A stretch of 64,000 nucleotides of DNA, taken from assembly GCF_023065955.2 (NCBI RefSeq), contig NW_026622997.1, positions 17,030,001 to 17,094,000 on the forward strand. Direction: 5' to 3'. Position 1 is the first letter of the stretch; each line of letters begins with the position of its first letter. The notes below the pieces were generated by a model that was given only the letters and a program-made list of their open reading frames with translations, did no database searches and was not told the DNA's origin. A program made the position numbers and the translations under genes. Below are positions 36,200 through 48,758 of the stretch, one piece after another. This DNA is from Ursus arctos. Lineage: Eukaryota > Chordata > Mammalia > Carnivora > Ursidae.

Positions 36200-36275
36200 G
36201 TATATATTTTATTTTAGAGTGTGCAAGCAGGGGGAGGGGTGGAGGGAAAGGGAGAGAAAGAATTTCGGGAGTGAT
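36200..36275 (-). mobile_element. SINEC fragment, antisense
   Basis: atattttattttagagtgtg and caagcagggggaggggtgga are the antisense SINEC 3' half; the tRNA-like part is missing. Confidence 0.7.
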
Positions 36276-36452
36276 ATGTTTCTTCTCCTATTGGAGGGAG
36301 ATAGAAAATAAAGTCTTAGGAGTAGCAATTATGTTATTTTTCAGTGGGTTTCTTCCACTGAAGGTAACATTAAAAATAACTGAAAGGTAGACTGGAACAA
36401 CCTCAAAAAGCTGCTGGCCTTGAAAACAAGATAAAATCAAGTTAAGAATGGA

Positions 36453-36563
36453 AGGGAGCCTGGGTGGTTAGGTGTCTGACTCTTGATCTCAAGGTCATGA
36501 GTTCAAGCCCTGTGCTGAGCTCCACGCTGGGTGTGGAGCCTACTTTAAAAAAAAAAAAAAAAG
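36453..36563 (+). mobile_element. Short SINEC element
   Basis: gggagcctgggtggttagg head, gactcttgatctcaaggtc, catgagttcaagccc box B, gggtgtggagcctacttta end with A16. Same short form as at 341-452, without the CT-rich body. Confidence 0.9.
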
Positions 36564-36966
36564 AAAAAGAATTTAATAGTATTTAAAAGCATTTCTCTTA
36601 TTCAAATAAGGTTTCCTTTTAGGGATTTAGGCCAGCAAATAACCATGAAAGAAGAAAAAAAAGACATAAAAGTAGTTTAAGTGACAGGACTGACTTAGCT
36701 GTGTGTGTGAGAGAGAGTAGAGAGAATGTGAATTAGAAATTATCTTACTTTACTAATTCGTGAAAATACTTTATTGCATTTGTGTTTAAGAAACAATAAA
36801 CATCAGTGTATCTGGAATCTAGGAAGTACCAAATACTAAATGTTCTGGAGAGGAAGGGAAAAAAACAAAGGGAAGGTGGGAATGAAGGAGAAAACGTCCA
36901 GCTACTTAGTTCTGTAAATGTCCAAGAAAGAAAGTAACTGCAGATGCCCATAAAATTCTACTTGCT

Positions 36967-37128
36967 GGGGGCCCCTGGGTGGCTTGGTGTGTTAAGCATC
37001 TGACTCTTGATTTTGACTCAGATCATGATCTCAGGGCCGTGGGATCAATTTCTCTCTCTCCCTCTGCTCCTCCCCCCATGCTCGCGCACGCTCGCGCTCT
37101 CTCTCTCTCTCAAATATTTAAAAAAAAC
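36967..37128 (+). mobile_element. SINEC, older subfamily, internally deleted
   Basis: gggggcccctgggtggcttgg head, gactcttgattttgactcag, then a shortened middle and a CT-rich tail with caaatatttaaaaaaa. Confidence 0.88.
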
Positions 37129-37134
37129 TTACTA

Positions 37135-39580
37135 CTTTCTAATGGAAGCTTGTTTAATGTTAGACCTCTTCAAGTTTAGAGAATGGGTGACTGATTTATA
37201 CCAAGAGATTGAGGCCCTCCCATTATAGATTGGAATGGCCTTCAACAACACCATACATATCCACACATTTTTCGGGATGGCCATTTCATTTGCTGGAAGT
37301 ATGCTTCAGTATTCTTATTTGCCCTTTCTGTCTGTAGTGGGTGCTATCAAGTGGGCATAAAATAATGTATTTTTAGAGCACTCTATACAGTGTGGTTCTT
37401 CCCACTATTTCTAAAGAATCCTACGGAAGTTGGCTGTAGAAACAAATTGATAGGAAGTTTCTTCAATTTTGGCAGAAATTGATTAAAGAAATTTTAACTA
37501 TTAGCCATTGGTTAATTCCTCCTTGCTTCTTCAAAATAATGTCCATATGAAATGCCTATCAGGTTAATTTGGGAAAATAAGAAAATTGGAAGAAAGTGCA
37601 GATGTTAGTATGTATCTGACCTTTTTGAGATTGATTCTTGGCGTGGTTGGAAGTATCCTAGAGTTTCGCTTTGGTCTTAGATCCAAAGTGTTAACCTTGA
37701 GCTGATACATCATTGGAACCTCTCAGCCTCTGTTTCTTAGAAGGTTGGAATAGAAAACCCTTGTCTTCTCATCCATTCGCAAAATAATCGATCCCATAGC
37801 TCTTTGATGTTTACCATACAGACATTCACATTATGCATGTAATTTACAGAAAGAATTTAAAATGGTTTATGTGTATGAAAATATAAACACAGGCGTATCT
37901 CTGATCTATCATGTATAGATGATTCATTATGCTTGAGTGGCATGGCATTTTTTTTCTATGCTAGACTTGGCCTCATCTTTCCACTGAGTGATCTATATAA
38001 ATTATGGCTTGCTTATTTGGGGCCATATGTGCATTCTTTTATGTTTGACCAAAGAAGACATTACTCAGAGACTCTTACTCTCTCCCTCTAAATGGTAGAT
38101 GGCTTTAATTGACAGCTACCAGAAATTGTAACTGCCGCTGGCCTTCGGGAATCTAGATTTAGATGAACCCTGGCTTGATGGGCATTATGTTGTGGAATTA
38201 GAACTGTCTTCTGGCTTCCTCACTTCAAAAGTTATTCCGAACTTTGAAAATACATGTTGTTGAAGTGCTTAGAAAACAGGAACATCAATACACCTTTATT
38301 AAATTGTTAATTTCTTTGATTGATACTTTTAATCAGGCACCAGCACACAGTGTTGTAGCTCTATAGGTGATCATGTCTCTGTGTGATTGATGTCAGCTTA
38401 CAGCATGATGGAAATATCATAATGCTTCATTAAGCATTAGGAAATTAGTGTTCGTATGAGTGATTTTACCAAAAGATTATCTCTTCTGAATGTCTTAAAG
38501 AATTTTTTAAATCAGTCTCAATAGAAGTCTCATGAGAATCTATGCCTTTCCATTTCTCCTTAAAGTAAATCTAATTTTATGTTTTCTTGATGCTTCAGGG
38601 TTCTTATTTACAAACTTTTTTTTTTTTTTTTTTTTACTATTGCCATGCACTGAATGATGAAGCTCACGGGGACTAATAAAGGGTGTAGGACGATTTAGTC
38701 TGTTGTCTCTAAAATCCCCTCCCCCATCTCCATTTCTGGAACTTACTACTTCTACCCGCCTGCCTCTTGCTTTGTGATTTATGTTTCTAATCCGGAATGG
38801 GCTAGGAAACCAGACTACCAAAACCCATTTAAATTATAACTACAATTAAAGTAAACTAGCTAGGTGTGGGAGTTTGGGGAGCTCTCAAAATGATTAACTG
38901 CGTGAGTTTTAATGCGTGGATTTGTGCCATCCATTCTACTGGCTGCGTTGCTTTTCTGGCTTCTTGCTAGCTGGCTAGCAACTTGAACTGCAGTTCAGAT
39001 GAGGGAATGCTGTAGTGACTTCAAGCTCCGGAAAGTATCTTACAGTGATTCCTGGAGTCGTATGGAGGACAGCGATGGTTGACTGTATTTCAAGTCTTTA
39101 GTAAAAGTGAAATCCCTCTAATTTTAAATACATCAACATAAAGAACAATTATTATCTGAGCTTCAGAATCCTCTCTAATAAGATCATCTGCTATTCCAGT
39201 GGTTTCTTTGAATTGAGGGGGAAAATGACAGCAATATGGAAGATTTCATCCTTTAACTTCAGCTCACAGAAAGACTTTTATTTTTCTTGCATATTTTTGT
39301 TAAGCAACCATGAGCTCAACTCCGTTGAGGCAAATTAAAATTTTAACTGAACCTTCTCATTAACTGGTAACGTGAGGCTTGAAGGGGGTTTAATGACCCC
39401 ATTAGAAAATTCATCCAACCTGTACTTTTAGGGAGGTGCATTTTAAAATAACCTTTTAGGTTTATTCTAAATTAACAGTCTGGTATAGGTCTGTACGGCC
39501 CCCCTCCCCCACGCTATCTGAAAGTACAACATTCTGGTGAAACCTTTTGTAAGCTGGAATGGCATAAAGTAAAGAAGTGG
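37135..39580. other. Repeat-poor AT-rich intronic block
   Basis: No exon or mobile element recognised over about 2.4 kb, apart from a 21-nt T run near 38616. One of the longest repeat-poor blocks in the window. Confidence 0.5.
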
Positions 39581-39583
39581 TTA

Positions 39584-39905
39584 CAGTTGACCCTTGAACA
39601 ACAGAGGGGCACTGACCACCCCCCCCCCACACACACACATGCAGTCAAAAATCCACATATAATTTTCAGCTCCCCCAAAACTTAACCACAAATGGCGTAC
39701 TGTTGACTGGGAGCCTTACCAGTAAAATGAACAGTCGATTAACACATATTTTGTATGTTATAGATATTATAAACTGTATTCTTACCATAAGTAAGCTAGA
39801 GAAAAGAACGTGATTGGGAAAATCCTGAGGAAGAGAAAATACGTTTATAGTGTTGTACTATGAGTAGACCTGTGCAGTTCAAACACATGTTATTCAAACC
39901 CATGT
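39584..39905 (-). mobile_element. Tigger2-like DNA transposon remnant
   Basis: The left end reads cagttgacccttgaacaac, the Tigger2-type terminus. Then atccacatataattttcagc, gattaacacatattttgtat and agtaagctagagaaaagaac follow in antisense order, and the right end (gtgcagttcaaacacatg) is the inverted partner. No transposase frame. A C11 run interrupts near 39619. Confidence 0.78.
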
Positions 39906-39959
39906 ACCATTAATTTACATATTAACATTTTTGAGCATTCCTGGTCCCCCAAAACAACT

Positions 39960-40320
39960 TCTTTAGGCTTTTATGATACCTTAGGGCACACCTTGCTAAC
40001 GGACACACAAAATGAACGCTGAGCAAACACACGTAGTTCAAAACTCGGGAGGCTTGATGCTGAGATGCTGTGTGTAGTTCCTGGGGAAGGCGCTTGGTGG
40101 CGCCACTCTCTCTGCTGGGGTGCGCGCTGCCTCTATCGCAGCTGGCTGCAAAACACGCTAAACGCTATTTTCGCTTTTGACCTTTTTCTTTTTAAGTGAA
40201 AATTATCTTTGGATTTCTCTCAGTTAACAAAAACAGATACTAACGTAGGTCTTTCCTAAAAGCGAAGCGGCGTAGTGCGAAGTTTCGAAAAGCGAGGGAT
40301 ACCTATATGCTTTAAATGAA
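39960..40320. mobile_element. Second Tigger/mariner-type remnant
   Basis: ctttcctaaaagcgaagcgg, gtgcgaagtttcgaaaagcg and agggatacctata look like a TcMar-Tigger terminal region, with the A/G-rich 'gcgaag' repeats typical of the family ends. Assignment is by style only. Confidence 0.55.
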
Positions 40321-40324
40321 GCCA

Positions 40325-41765
40325 GTCCTGTAAAATTCCCATCTCAAGTCTGTGAGCTGAGACTTGGATTTTTTTTAATCCTTTTTTCCTTTGCAGATCC
40401 CTTTTTTCGGGGTCCTGGTAGTGGAATGCAAAAAAATTTCTCTATCTCTGAATAAGTCAAATGTTTATAAAGGCAGTGTTCATAAATGGAGTGTCCATAT
40501 AAGTTTGGAGCATGTCATTGTTTTATTTGGAAAATTAAAATGCCTTTCCTGAGCTATGCAAATTAGGAAATGACAGTAACTTTGAAATGAACATGCAATA
40601 CAGTAAAAATTATGAATGACATAGTAAATCCCACTTATTGTGTTATTCAAACAGTGGTTACACGACTATGGGTGACAAAGAGTACCTAAGGAGACAGGAT
40701 AGTAGTACTCCTTACATATAGTGCTCAGAATATCTAGGATTTGTCAAAGCCCAGTTTCAAGCAGCTTTGTTTTTCTCCCCTCTAACTTCTGGTGAAGATT
40801 TTTCCTCTAGCCTTATCACTGCGGTTGTCTGTAAGGCTCAGTGACTTCCCTTCTGTTGCTTCTCATTTAATTTCAATTTTCTAGGAAGCCCCTACCCTCT
40901 GTTGGTTGTGTACTGAACTCTGGTTGTCTCTTTGCTTCTGATTTCTTGTCAGTTCTCCAATTATATATATTTGGTTGACCATCAGTGTTTTGATTTGGAT
41001 ACCCAACTCACTCAAAAGAGGATACCACCTCCTCTATCCCACCCCCAGCCCAAAGAAGACACTTTCCCACCCAACCTTACCATCATGGTGGGGGCATCAC
41101 TGAAGTTCAGTGCAGAAAAGAATTTAGTTTAGGATATTAGGTGCTTATATCGCTAGAAGAATGAAAAAGTAACAAAGTTATCTGAATACATACCTGTGGG
41201 TATGTAATCAGAGTCACATTGGTACACAGCAGAAACCCAGATTCAAGTGCATGATTGCAGTCCTAGCAAAAATCCCCCGGGGGTGGGGGGGAAGTCCCTG
41301 GCAGAAGTGAAAAAAACAGGAGAATCCTAGTCCCTATGAATAGAGGGTTCAAGGATAAAATTGAGAAAAGGACCAAGTTACTATAACTGGGGTTCCATCA
41401 TCAGAATAGTCAAGCATTAGCCCTGATTTTTAATACCAGATTAGGGACGTGTTCTCCACTCTCTCCCCAAAGCCTCGCTGTGTGCCTAGAATATAGGATG
41501 TACTAAAACCAAAAGAAATTGTCAGAAGAAAGAATGAATGGAATCCACAGATGAAATATTCAAAATTTACTCATTGACTTAAAGCGGCAGACAATTGAGA
41601 TCTGGTTGTCCTTCCTGAATCGTGTGAAATCCTGTTCTGAATACGGAGGGCACAGGAGCCCTGGCAGAATCCGCCTACAGTGGGGACAAGTCTTCCATTG
41701 AGATAGAGCCCATGTAATGAGATCTGGCCCTGGTATCTCTCTGAATCTGACTTTAGTCACAAGAG
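40325..41765. other. Intronic sequence, mostly unrecognised
   Basis: No exon. Part of the right half may belong to the possible LTR that follows. Confidence 0.45.
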
Positions 41766-41769
41766 ATGT

Positions 41770-41935
41770 AGAGGCTACATTTAATTCCTAGAACTCTCCA
41801 GAAGTCAAGAACAGGGCTTATTTAAAAAATTTCTTCAGCTAGGCAACCCTCTTGGGTTCCTCCCTCTTTGAGAGCTTTGTACTATCATTTTACTATTGCT
41901 CAATAAACTTTGCTTTGCTGCCCACCCCTAAAACA
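41770..41935 (+). mobile_element. Possible end of an old endogenous-retrovirus LTR
   Basis: ccctcttgggttcctccctc ... gagagctttgtactatc ... attgctcaataaactttgct resembles the R/U5 region with polyadenylation signal of ERV1-class LTRs. The left boundary is not visible and no viral gene was seen nearby. Confidence 0.4.
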
Positions 41936-41939
41936 AAAA

Positions 41940-43920
41940 CAAGAACTTCAGTTAATATTTCCCCATTTCATAGCCGATTCAAATTTTTGAGAAATTTTGC
42001 CTTCATTTAATTTGATAACGTGTGGCATTTTGCCTTTAAAAAAATAAATATCTTAAAAGTCTCCTCAGCTTGATACACCTGTTGGGTCAACCTGTTAAAT
42101 AGTTTTAAGGATTTACTTCAGTGATTTGACTGAATGCGAAACCCAAAGACCTCTCATGTTCTTTTAATAATGTAGAAAGGAGTTTTCCACAAAGCCAGTA
42201 TAGAAGAAGAAATTTGAGCTCAGATGCCATTCAAAACTTGACCTTCGTGATATTTCCTAGTCTTTTTTTTCCCCAAATCCTTTCTAAGAACCATTTTAAG
42301 TAAAATAGTGCATTAGACACCACCCCCCTCAGGAGAAGAAATTCAGGTAGCCCCTTGCCACATGACTGGAAAAGACATGAAACTGAAGACTGGCCCACAT
42401 CCCAGGCATCCCGGTCTTCTATTAGATACTGAGGCACTAACCCTGTAACTCAGAAAGGGTTACAACAGCTTGTTGAGACCTTAGTACTAGTTCTGCTTAA
42501 TAGAGGAACTTCCTGGCTCCTGTGATCACGGAGCTGAGCTCTGCCTTCCCAGCCCAAGTCCCACCTGGCTACACCTGCCAGCTGTACTCCTCCCTGCTCT
42601 CTCTCCCATCACTTGGTTCTCAGCTCATCAGCCATCTCCAGAGACCCGTGGCCTCTTGTAGACCGAGGTCTCTGCCACCTCTGCATCCTGTACGTGGGAT
42701 ATACTTAGCATATGTCTACTCGTGGCGCTGTGGTCAGTGATACAGTGACAACTGTATTTATTTTATTATGGAGTCGTAACTACCTTTGGGAAACACTGGA
42801 GGGAAATTAGCAGTGCAGACTGCTGAGTTCATCAGTGGACAGTCTTTGTGCCCAGGATGTCCAAGCTTAAGCCTGAAAACCTGAAGCATGAGATTTTGGT
42901 TTGATTTTGTTCATTCTGAGTTTTGGTTTTTTGTTTTTTGTGGGTTTTTTGTTTTGTTTTGTTTTTAGTAAATATGGAAGATAAGTCAATTTTCAGAGCG
43001 TACCTAGAAATTAGTGGAATGTGCGTGCTACCTGACGGTAGTCAGCATCTTATATATAAAATATTTAATATTTGGTGACCAAGTTAACGAATGACCAAAG
43101 GAGCGAAGTAGCTTTGGACACAGCCATCATATTTCAGAAATTTTGACATAAAATGGTACTTTTGAGAATTGCCTCACTGGTAGATTTAAACTGCTTGGAT
43201 TAAGTCATCTTTATATTTTCTCTCATCCCCTTTTGTCCAAAATAAAAATAACACTCGGGTTTCTAGATTCATGAATTCCTGTGGTTTGCGTCGTTACTGC
43301 TTACATTGTAGTCAGATGTCCTTAGTACCCCATGGCCTTGTGGATTGGGAATAGGAGTGGGTGAATGTGTTCCTGTTGTCTTTCACATAGGCAAAGAGGC
43401 CTCTCTCTCCAGAAATTGAAACACAGAGGGCAGGCTCCATGTGGTAGGAGAGGAAATACGTCTCTTGGTCTCACCTGTGAAGCATTGGTCAGAGAGTCTG
43501 CTAGGCCTCCTGAGATTGAAAGGGGTGACCTGTTAAGGGAAATAAGAGAGTTTCGTCCTTCACAGGTCTGGGCATTAAAGATGGAGCAGTGTCCCCTGAA
43601 AGTGTCATGGAGAGGTCATCACTGTCGAAAAGAAACAAAGCGAGACACTAAGTCAGTGAGACAGATTTTATTACTGACTTTTGCTGTAGAGGAGAGACCC
43701 TGGTGTATCATGAGCTCATCTCCATGGAAACCAAAGGCAGGAGGCCTTTTAAACACTGGGGTGTGCTGAAGGAAAAGTAACAAAGGGCCTTATGGGATGT
43801 GAGTAGGCCATCTGTGACTGCCAACTGGGTCTTACTGAAGTTAGGCTCCTTCCCTCCACAGAGGTTGGGAGACAGGTGTTCTCTCTCCCTCTCTCTCTCT
43901 CTATATATATATCAAATTTT
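41940..43920. other. Intronic sequence, mostly unrecognised
   Basis: The 134-aa open frame at 43365-43769 is the second longest in the window but shows no recognised domain. A stretch around 43590-43880 may be an antisense LTR relic. A CT/AT microsatellite at about 43880-43912. Confidence 0.45.
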
Positions 43921-43925
43921 TTTCC

Positions 43926-44104
43926 TTTTTTTTTTTTTTTAAGAGAGTGCAACTGAGGTGGGGTCAGGGGAAGGGGCAGAGGGAGAGAGAGAATCTTAAG
44001 CAGGCTCCATACCCAGTGCAGAGCCTGATACGGGGCTTGATCTCAGGACCCTGAGCTGAAACCAAGAGTTTGACACTTAAGCAACTGAACCACCCAGGCG
44101 CCCC
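43926..44104 (-). mobile_element. SINEC, older subfamily, antisense
   Basis: Poly-T, gagagtgcaactgaggtgg, purine-rich body, ending accacccaggcgcccc. No clear target duplication. Confidence 0.9.
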
Positions 44105-44470
44105 AGAGGCTCTTTTTTGATGCTTACATTTCAAAGGAATAAGTTCCTTGAGAAAGACACTTGGGTTATAAAAAATACATATACATCTCCAAGGGACAGA
44201 AAGGATTTTCTATTGCAAGTTTTCTAAAGGAAATGCTCTAAGAAAAGAGAGCTCAGGGCCCTTACGTCAGGTGTTGCCCAGAACAAACAGGAAGTTCCCT
44301 TGGCAGTGTTGAGCGCTCTCACGCAGCCCCTGAAAATGGGGCTAGAATCATTACCATCCTAGGAACATGGCCTTGAGCTCCTAGAGAGTATGTTTCCTCA
44401 AGTCTCTTATGGATCATTTGTGTTGAAAATTGAGTTCTTGTAGGCAAGGGTTGAAGGCTAGTCAAGAAGA
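44105..44470. other. Intronic sequence, nothing recognised
   Basis: No exon or clear repeat. Confidence 0.5.
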
Positions 44471-44479
44471 GGGCTCGGA

Positions 44480-44679
44480 GGGGCACCTGGCTGGCTTAGT
44501 TGTTAAGCGTCTGCCTTGGGCTCAGGGCGTGATCCCGGAGTCCTGGGATCGAGCCCCACATCAGGCTCTTCCACTGGGAGCCTGCTTCTTCCTCTCCCAC
44601 TCCCTCTGCTTGTGTTCCCTCTCTCGCTGGCTGTCTCTCTGTCAAATAAATAAATAAAATCTTTAAAAAAAAAAAAAAA
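44480..44679 (+). mobile_element. SINEC, young subfamily
   Basis: ggggcacctggctggcttag head, GGGATCGAGCCCC box B, (AATA)n and A17 tail; flanked by ggctc(g/a)gag on both sides. Confidence 0.94.
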
Positions 44680-44684
44680 GGGGG

Positions 44685-45225
44685 GCTCAGAGGCACCTGA
44701 GTAGAGTTTAGTCAAGGATAGTCTTTGTCCCCATTTTGGGAGAACTCCAAAAGGAAAACAAGATGGATGTCAGAGGAACATTCGCCTGGCCACCCCCTGA
44801 GAAGGAGCACTTCCTTCTGTGGTTACCTTGGGGCCTCCAGTTACATTAATAAGGAACATGTCATTTCCTTAGACGACAACAGAATTTGCCAAGTGACTTG
44901 TGATTAAGGGTGCAATTTCTACCTGAGATTTTCTTCTTCATAAAGTCAAAGATGAGCTTTGAAGGAAGTTAGGATTTTCAGGTTATGGTGATTTTCACCT
45001 ATCGTAAACTTTGTGAGATCAAGGATCAAAAGCATGAACATGACATGGGCCATTAACTGCATTTTTTACACGAAGGCCGCAATTTTATACGTCGTTTTAA
45101 AAGAAATCATGTCAAGAGGATTTACTTTGCCACTTGTCTTTCTTTTCCTTTCTTTGTTTCTTTTTCTTTTCTTTTTTTTTTTTTTGGTCACAGAAGTTGA
45201 AGGTTTTTCCTCCTCCTTTAACTTG
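44685..45225. other. Intronic sequence, nothing recognised
   Basis: A T-rich run at about 45150-45186. No exon. Confidence 0.5.
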
Positions 45226-45239
45226 CGAGAAAACTCAAT

Positions 45240-45447
45240 TTTTTTTTTAAGATTTTATTTATTTATTTATTTTAGAAAGAAGGAAAGAAAAAGTGAGTGA
45301 GGAGACAGCAGAGGGAGACGGGATCTCAAGCAGACTCCGTGCTGAGCAGGGAGCCTGACGCAGGGTTCCATCCCAGGACCCTGAGATCATGACCTGAGCC
45401 AAAATCAAGAGTCAGTTACACAACCAACTGAGCCACCCAGGCACCCC
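45240..45447 (-). mobile_element. SINEC, older subfamily, antisense
   Basis: T8, aagattttatttatttattt, a GA-rich body, ending cacccaggcacccc. Duplication gaaaactc(tt)aatttt on both sides. Confidence 0.93.
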
Positions 45448-45459
45448 GAAAACTCTTAA

Positions 45460-46275
45460 TTTTTAAAGTTCTTTCTGGTGAGTCTTCTACAACAGGAACC
45501 AGCAAATTCTGATGTACAGGCCAAAAGAGGCTTCTAGACTGTTCTGTAAATCAGGTTTTATCGGAACACAGCCCTACTCCTTCATTTGTGCACTGTCTGT
45601 AGCTACGGTGGGAGAGCTGAGAAGTTTCCACACAGACGGTGGCTCTGTATCCCTTTGCAGGAGAAGTCTGCCAACATGCGCTCTATGTATTCACAAATTC
45701 TTTTTTCCATTATAACTATGTTTTCTATTTGAAACATGGAGCTGGAAGGCTTACAGAATCCAGACTGGCACTTTTGGACCCAGTTAGTTGTATATCCCCT
45801 CAACTTCCCAAATTTTCATTTGAGAGATTCCACTTGAATGCACATCCTTGTTTCAAGTCCCAGCAAAGCATCAAGAAAGAGACCAAGTGCATACCAGACA
45901 GCCAGGTTTCCTCAAGAACTAGGAACTATGGCGGTCATACGTAAGACCGTCACACACCGTGGAGGGAGCTGTACCCATTCTCCGTGAAGCTGCAGTCCTT
46001 CCTTAATTGCACAACATCTAGAAGCAATAGTAACAAAACTTTCTTTCTCTGAAAAATAGAACCCTTCCTCTTATTCAACCTTTCTGTAAAATTCATCCCC
46101 AGCATTCCTCTATCGAGAAATGAAGTCTTATAATCCCAAAGGGTCAAAGAAAGTCTTGAGTTTGTGATAGGATTTCTGTGACCTCAGGGGAAGAATCAGC
46201 AACTTTTAGAAGCATTTAAGCTCATAGCCAAGTATCGTATCTCTAAATTCTCACAATTTCCTTCTCTGAGTCTTG
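45460..46275. other. Intronic sequence, mostly unrecognised
   Basis: A segment near 45510-45690 (ggccaaaagaggcttctag ... cagccctactccttcatttg ... tgtctgtagctacggtgg) may be a DNA-transposon relic; not confident. No exon. Confidence 0.4.
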
Positions 46276-46279
46276 ACAT

Positions 46280-46990
46280 CTTAAAACTGAGCTCGTCACC
46301 TCACACCCATTAGGATGGCGATTACCAAAAAAGAGAAAAAGAAGAAAGAGAACCCAGAAACTAACAAGTGTTGCAAGAATCTGGAGAAACTGGAACTCTT
46401 GTGTGTTGTTGGCAGGAATGTAAAATGGTGCTGCCACTGTGGAAAACGGTATAGTGATTGCTCAAAAAATTAAAAGTAAAATCACCGTATGATCCAGCAA
46501 TTCCACTTCTGGTATATATCCAAAAGAACTGAAGCAGGATCTCAAAGAGATATTTGTGCTCCCGTGTTCATAGCAGCACTGTTTGTAATAGCCAAGAGGT
46601 GGAAGTAACCCAGTGTCCATCCACAGATGACTGGATAAAGAAAATGCGGTGTAGACATACGACAGAGTATTACTCAGCCTTAAAAAGAAAGGAAATTTTT
46701 TTAAGATTTTATTTTTTGGCAGAGAGATGGAGACTGAGAGAGGGAACACAGCAGAGGGAGTGGGAAAGGGAAAAGTAGTCTCCCCACTGAGCAAGGAGCT
46801 CAATGCGGGGTTCGATCCCAGGCTCCTGGGATCATGACCTGAGCCGAAGGCAGACGCTTAACGACTGAGCCACCCAGGTGCCCCAAAAGAAAGGAAATTT
46901 TTATCCTACAAGATAGATGAACCTTATTGACGTCATGCTAAGTTAACGGGTATAGATCTGCACAAGAATGGGAATATACTTAATGCTACT
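46280..46990 (+). mobile_element. Sense L1 ORF2 C-terminal relic, split by a SINE
   Basis: cacacccattaggatggcga, ggaatgtaaaatggtgctgc, atgatccagcaattccactt, cgtgttcatagcagcactg, cagatgactggataaag and gagtattactcagcctt follow the L1 3' ORF2 order. Translation fragments SVCNSQEVEV and DDWIKKM fit ORF2. Frames broken; non-functional. Confidence 0.9.
46701..46884 (-). mobile_element. SINEC inserted in the L1
   Basis: ttaagattttattttttggc, purine-rich body, ending GAGCCACCCAGGTGCCCC. Target duplication aaaagaaaggaaattttt at 46683-46700 and 46885-46902, perfect over 18 bp. Confidence 0.95.
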
Positions 46991-46994
46991 GAAC

Positions 46995-48125
46995 TGTATG
47001 CTTAGGAGTAGCAAAGATGCTAGAGTTTCTGTTGCATGTTGTTAATAACGCTAAGCCGCTGGCATCGCTGAGCTCATAGCTTTGACACCGCACACGACAG
47101 ACTCCAGACAGAGACCAGACGGTTTTTCTGCCTTCACGGTTTCAGAGCAGTTCGTTTATTTAGCTAGCTCTGTCAGGTGACAGGGTATTTTAATAAGGGA
47201 AACAAATCAAGTGGAGTTGATTGATCTGGTCTTATCACTTGTTCTTGTAATATCGCGTGGGTACATCCTTGGGCAAGATTTTCTATTAACCCGATGACGA
47301 GGTCAGCACAGCCCCTTTTTTGGGCCTGCCAGGAAGGAGGAAAATGGGTTGATGATGGACATTTGCTTGTGGAACGCCACTGAGGTCAGCTGCGGTCCCC
47401 TCAGCCCCCAGCCATACTTCACCCCCTTACTCACGCAAGCTACAGTGGTACCAAGAATGAGAGTTGTCATTCTCAATTGCTGCCTCAGCCCAGACCTTTG
47501 CTCACATCAGCCCGTCACTGGGACTCAATCCCTAACATTGGGCAACAGCCAGACGGTATTATGGAACAAAGTTCCATTTGTGATGTCCTAACCAATCGTC
47601 TCAAGCAAATGAAAGAAACTGAATTCTGCCGTTTTTGTTTGTGAATTAAGGCTTGTACATTTGTCAGCTACCCCTGTCCTTGCTATAGTTATTTCAAAAG
47701 AAGTGCAGAAATACCCATCAGAAACAAAACTCACAAGTTGCGGTCACAAAAGAAGAGCAGAGAGGCTGAGCTTTCATTTAAGGGGGCTGTGTGCTGCCTG
47801 CCATGTCTCCCTGCCTTGTCATAACTGTGAGGACTGATGGCATCCCGTAGAAACAAGCAGAGCCTCGAGGAAAGCTTTGGATAGCACTCTGCTTCCAGAC
47901 CTTTCTTTTCTATTGCATATGTTATGACATTTCTTCTTCTTTTGGTGGTGGTTGTGTTTTTCAATTTTTCCAATTGCTCTTACGGTAAGTGTCTGACTTA
48001 CAACCCGACTATTTAAATATTCTGGGATTTTTTTTTTTTTCAAGGATAACATCCAGGCCCTAACAGTTCATTCCCCCCCACCATACAGATTAACAATTCA
48101 CTTCACTGCTTTGAAAATAATGGAC
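46995..48125. other. Intronic sequence, mostly unrecognised
   Basis: A stretch at 47050-47330 could be an antisense LTR relic, with a reversed AATAAAC-like signal near 47155, but no family is recognised. No exon. Confidence 0.4.
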
Positions 48126-48139
48126 ATTTTGCCATATTG

Positions 48140-48349
48140 GTGTTTTTTTTGTTTGTTTGTTTGTTTTTTTAAGAAGGTGTTGTTTATTTGACAGAGAAAG
48201 AGCATGCACAAGCAGGGGGAGTGGCAGGAAGGAGAAGCAGGTTCCCCACTGAGCAAGGAGCCCATTGCAGGACTCGATCCCAGGACTCTAGGATCATGAC
48301 TTGAGTTAAAGTCAGATACTTAACCAACTGAGCCACCTGGGCATCCCTC
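48140..48349 (-). mobile_element. SINEC, older subfamily, antisense
   Basis: (GTTT)n and poly-T start, tgtttatttgacagagaaag, ending gagccacctgggcatccct. Duplication gccatattg at 48131 and 48350. Confidence 0.92.
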
Positions 48350-48740
48350 GCCATATTGTTTTTATCATTAGTTGGCAAATGTACGAAGTATAGTCAAATC
48401 TGGTCCCTCTTTTCTGGGTAAAGCATCTTACTTATCATGCAAGAGAAGATTGAGAAAGAAATGAAAAAAATGTTTTGTCTGCAGAATAGGAAGTGATGTT
48501 CCTAAATTGCTTGGGACTTTTTCTTAGATTTGGAAGGTTTTGTTATTTAATTACAAGCAATTATTATGCATTTCTTCTTCATGAGCCTCTGTGTTCCGCT
48601 TTGGTGTAAAAGTCTCCCTGTAGCTCACTATTTCAATATGCACATGAAAATCCACGGCATATCTGCACATTCTTTCCTATACGATTCTCGCCACCTGAAG
48701 TGATTGATGATATGTGCTGTCGTAAACCTTCGTATACATA
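48350..48740. other. Intronic sequence, nothing recognised
   Basis: No exon or repeat identified. Confidence 0.5.
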
Positions 48741-48758
48741 TAAGAGTGTGAAATTATA

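Noticed and set aside
43365..43769. 134-aa open frame
   Set aside because: No homology, no splice sites of note, and it overlaps a possible LTR relic. Not supported as a gene.
47050..47600. Antisense LTR-like stretches here and at about 29130, 43590 and 59360, each with a reversed AATAAA-like signal
   Set aside because: I could not recognise a family, matching termini or target duplications. A reversed polyadenylation signal in AT-rich intron is weak evidence.
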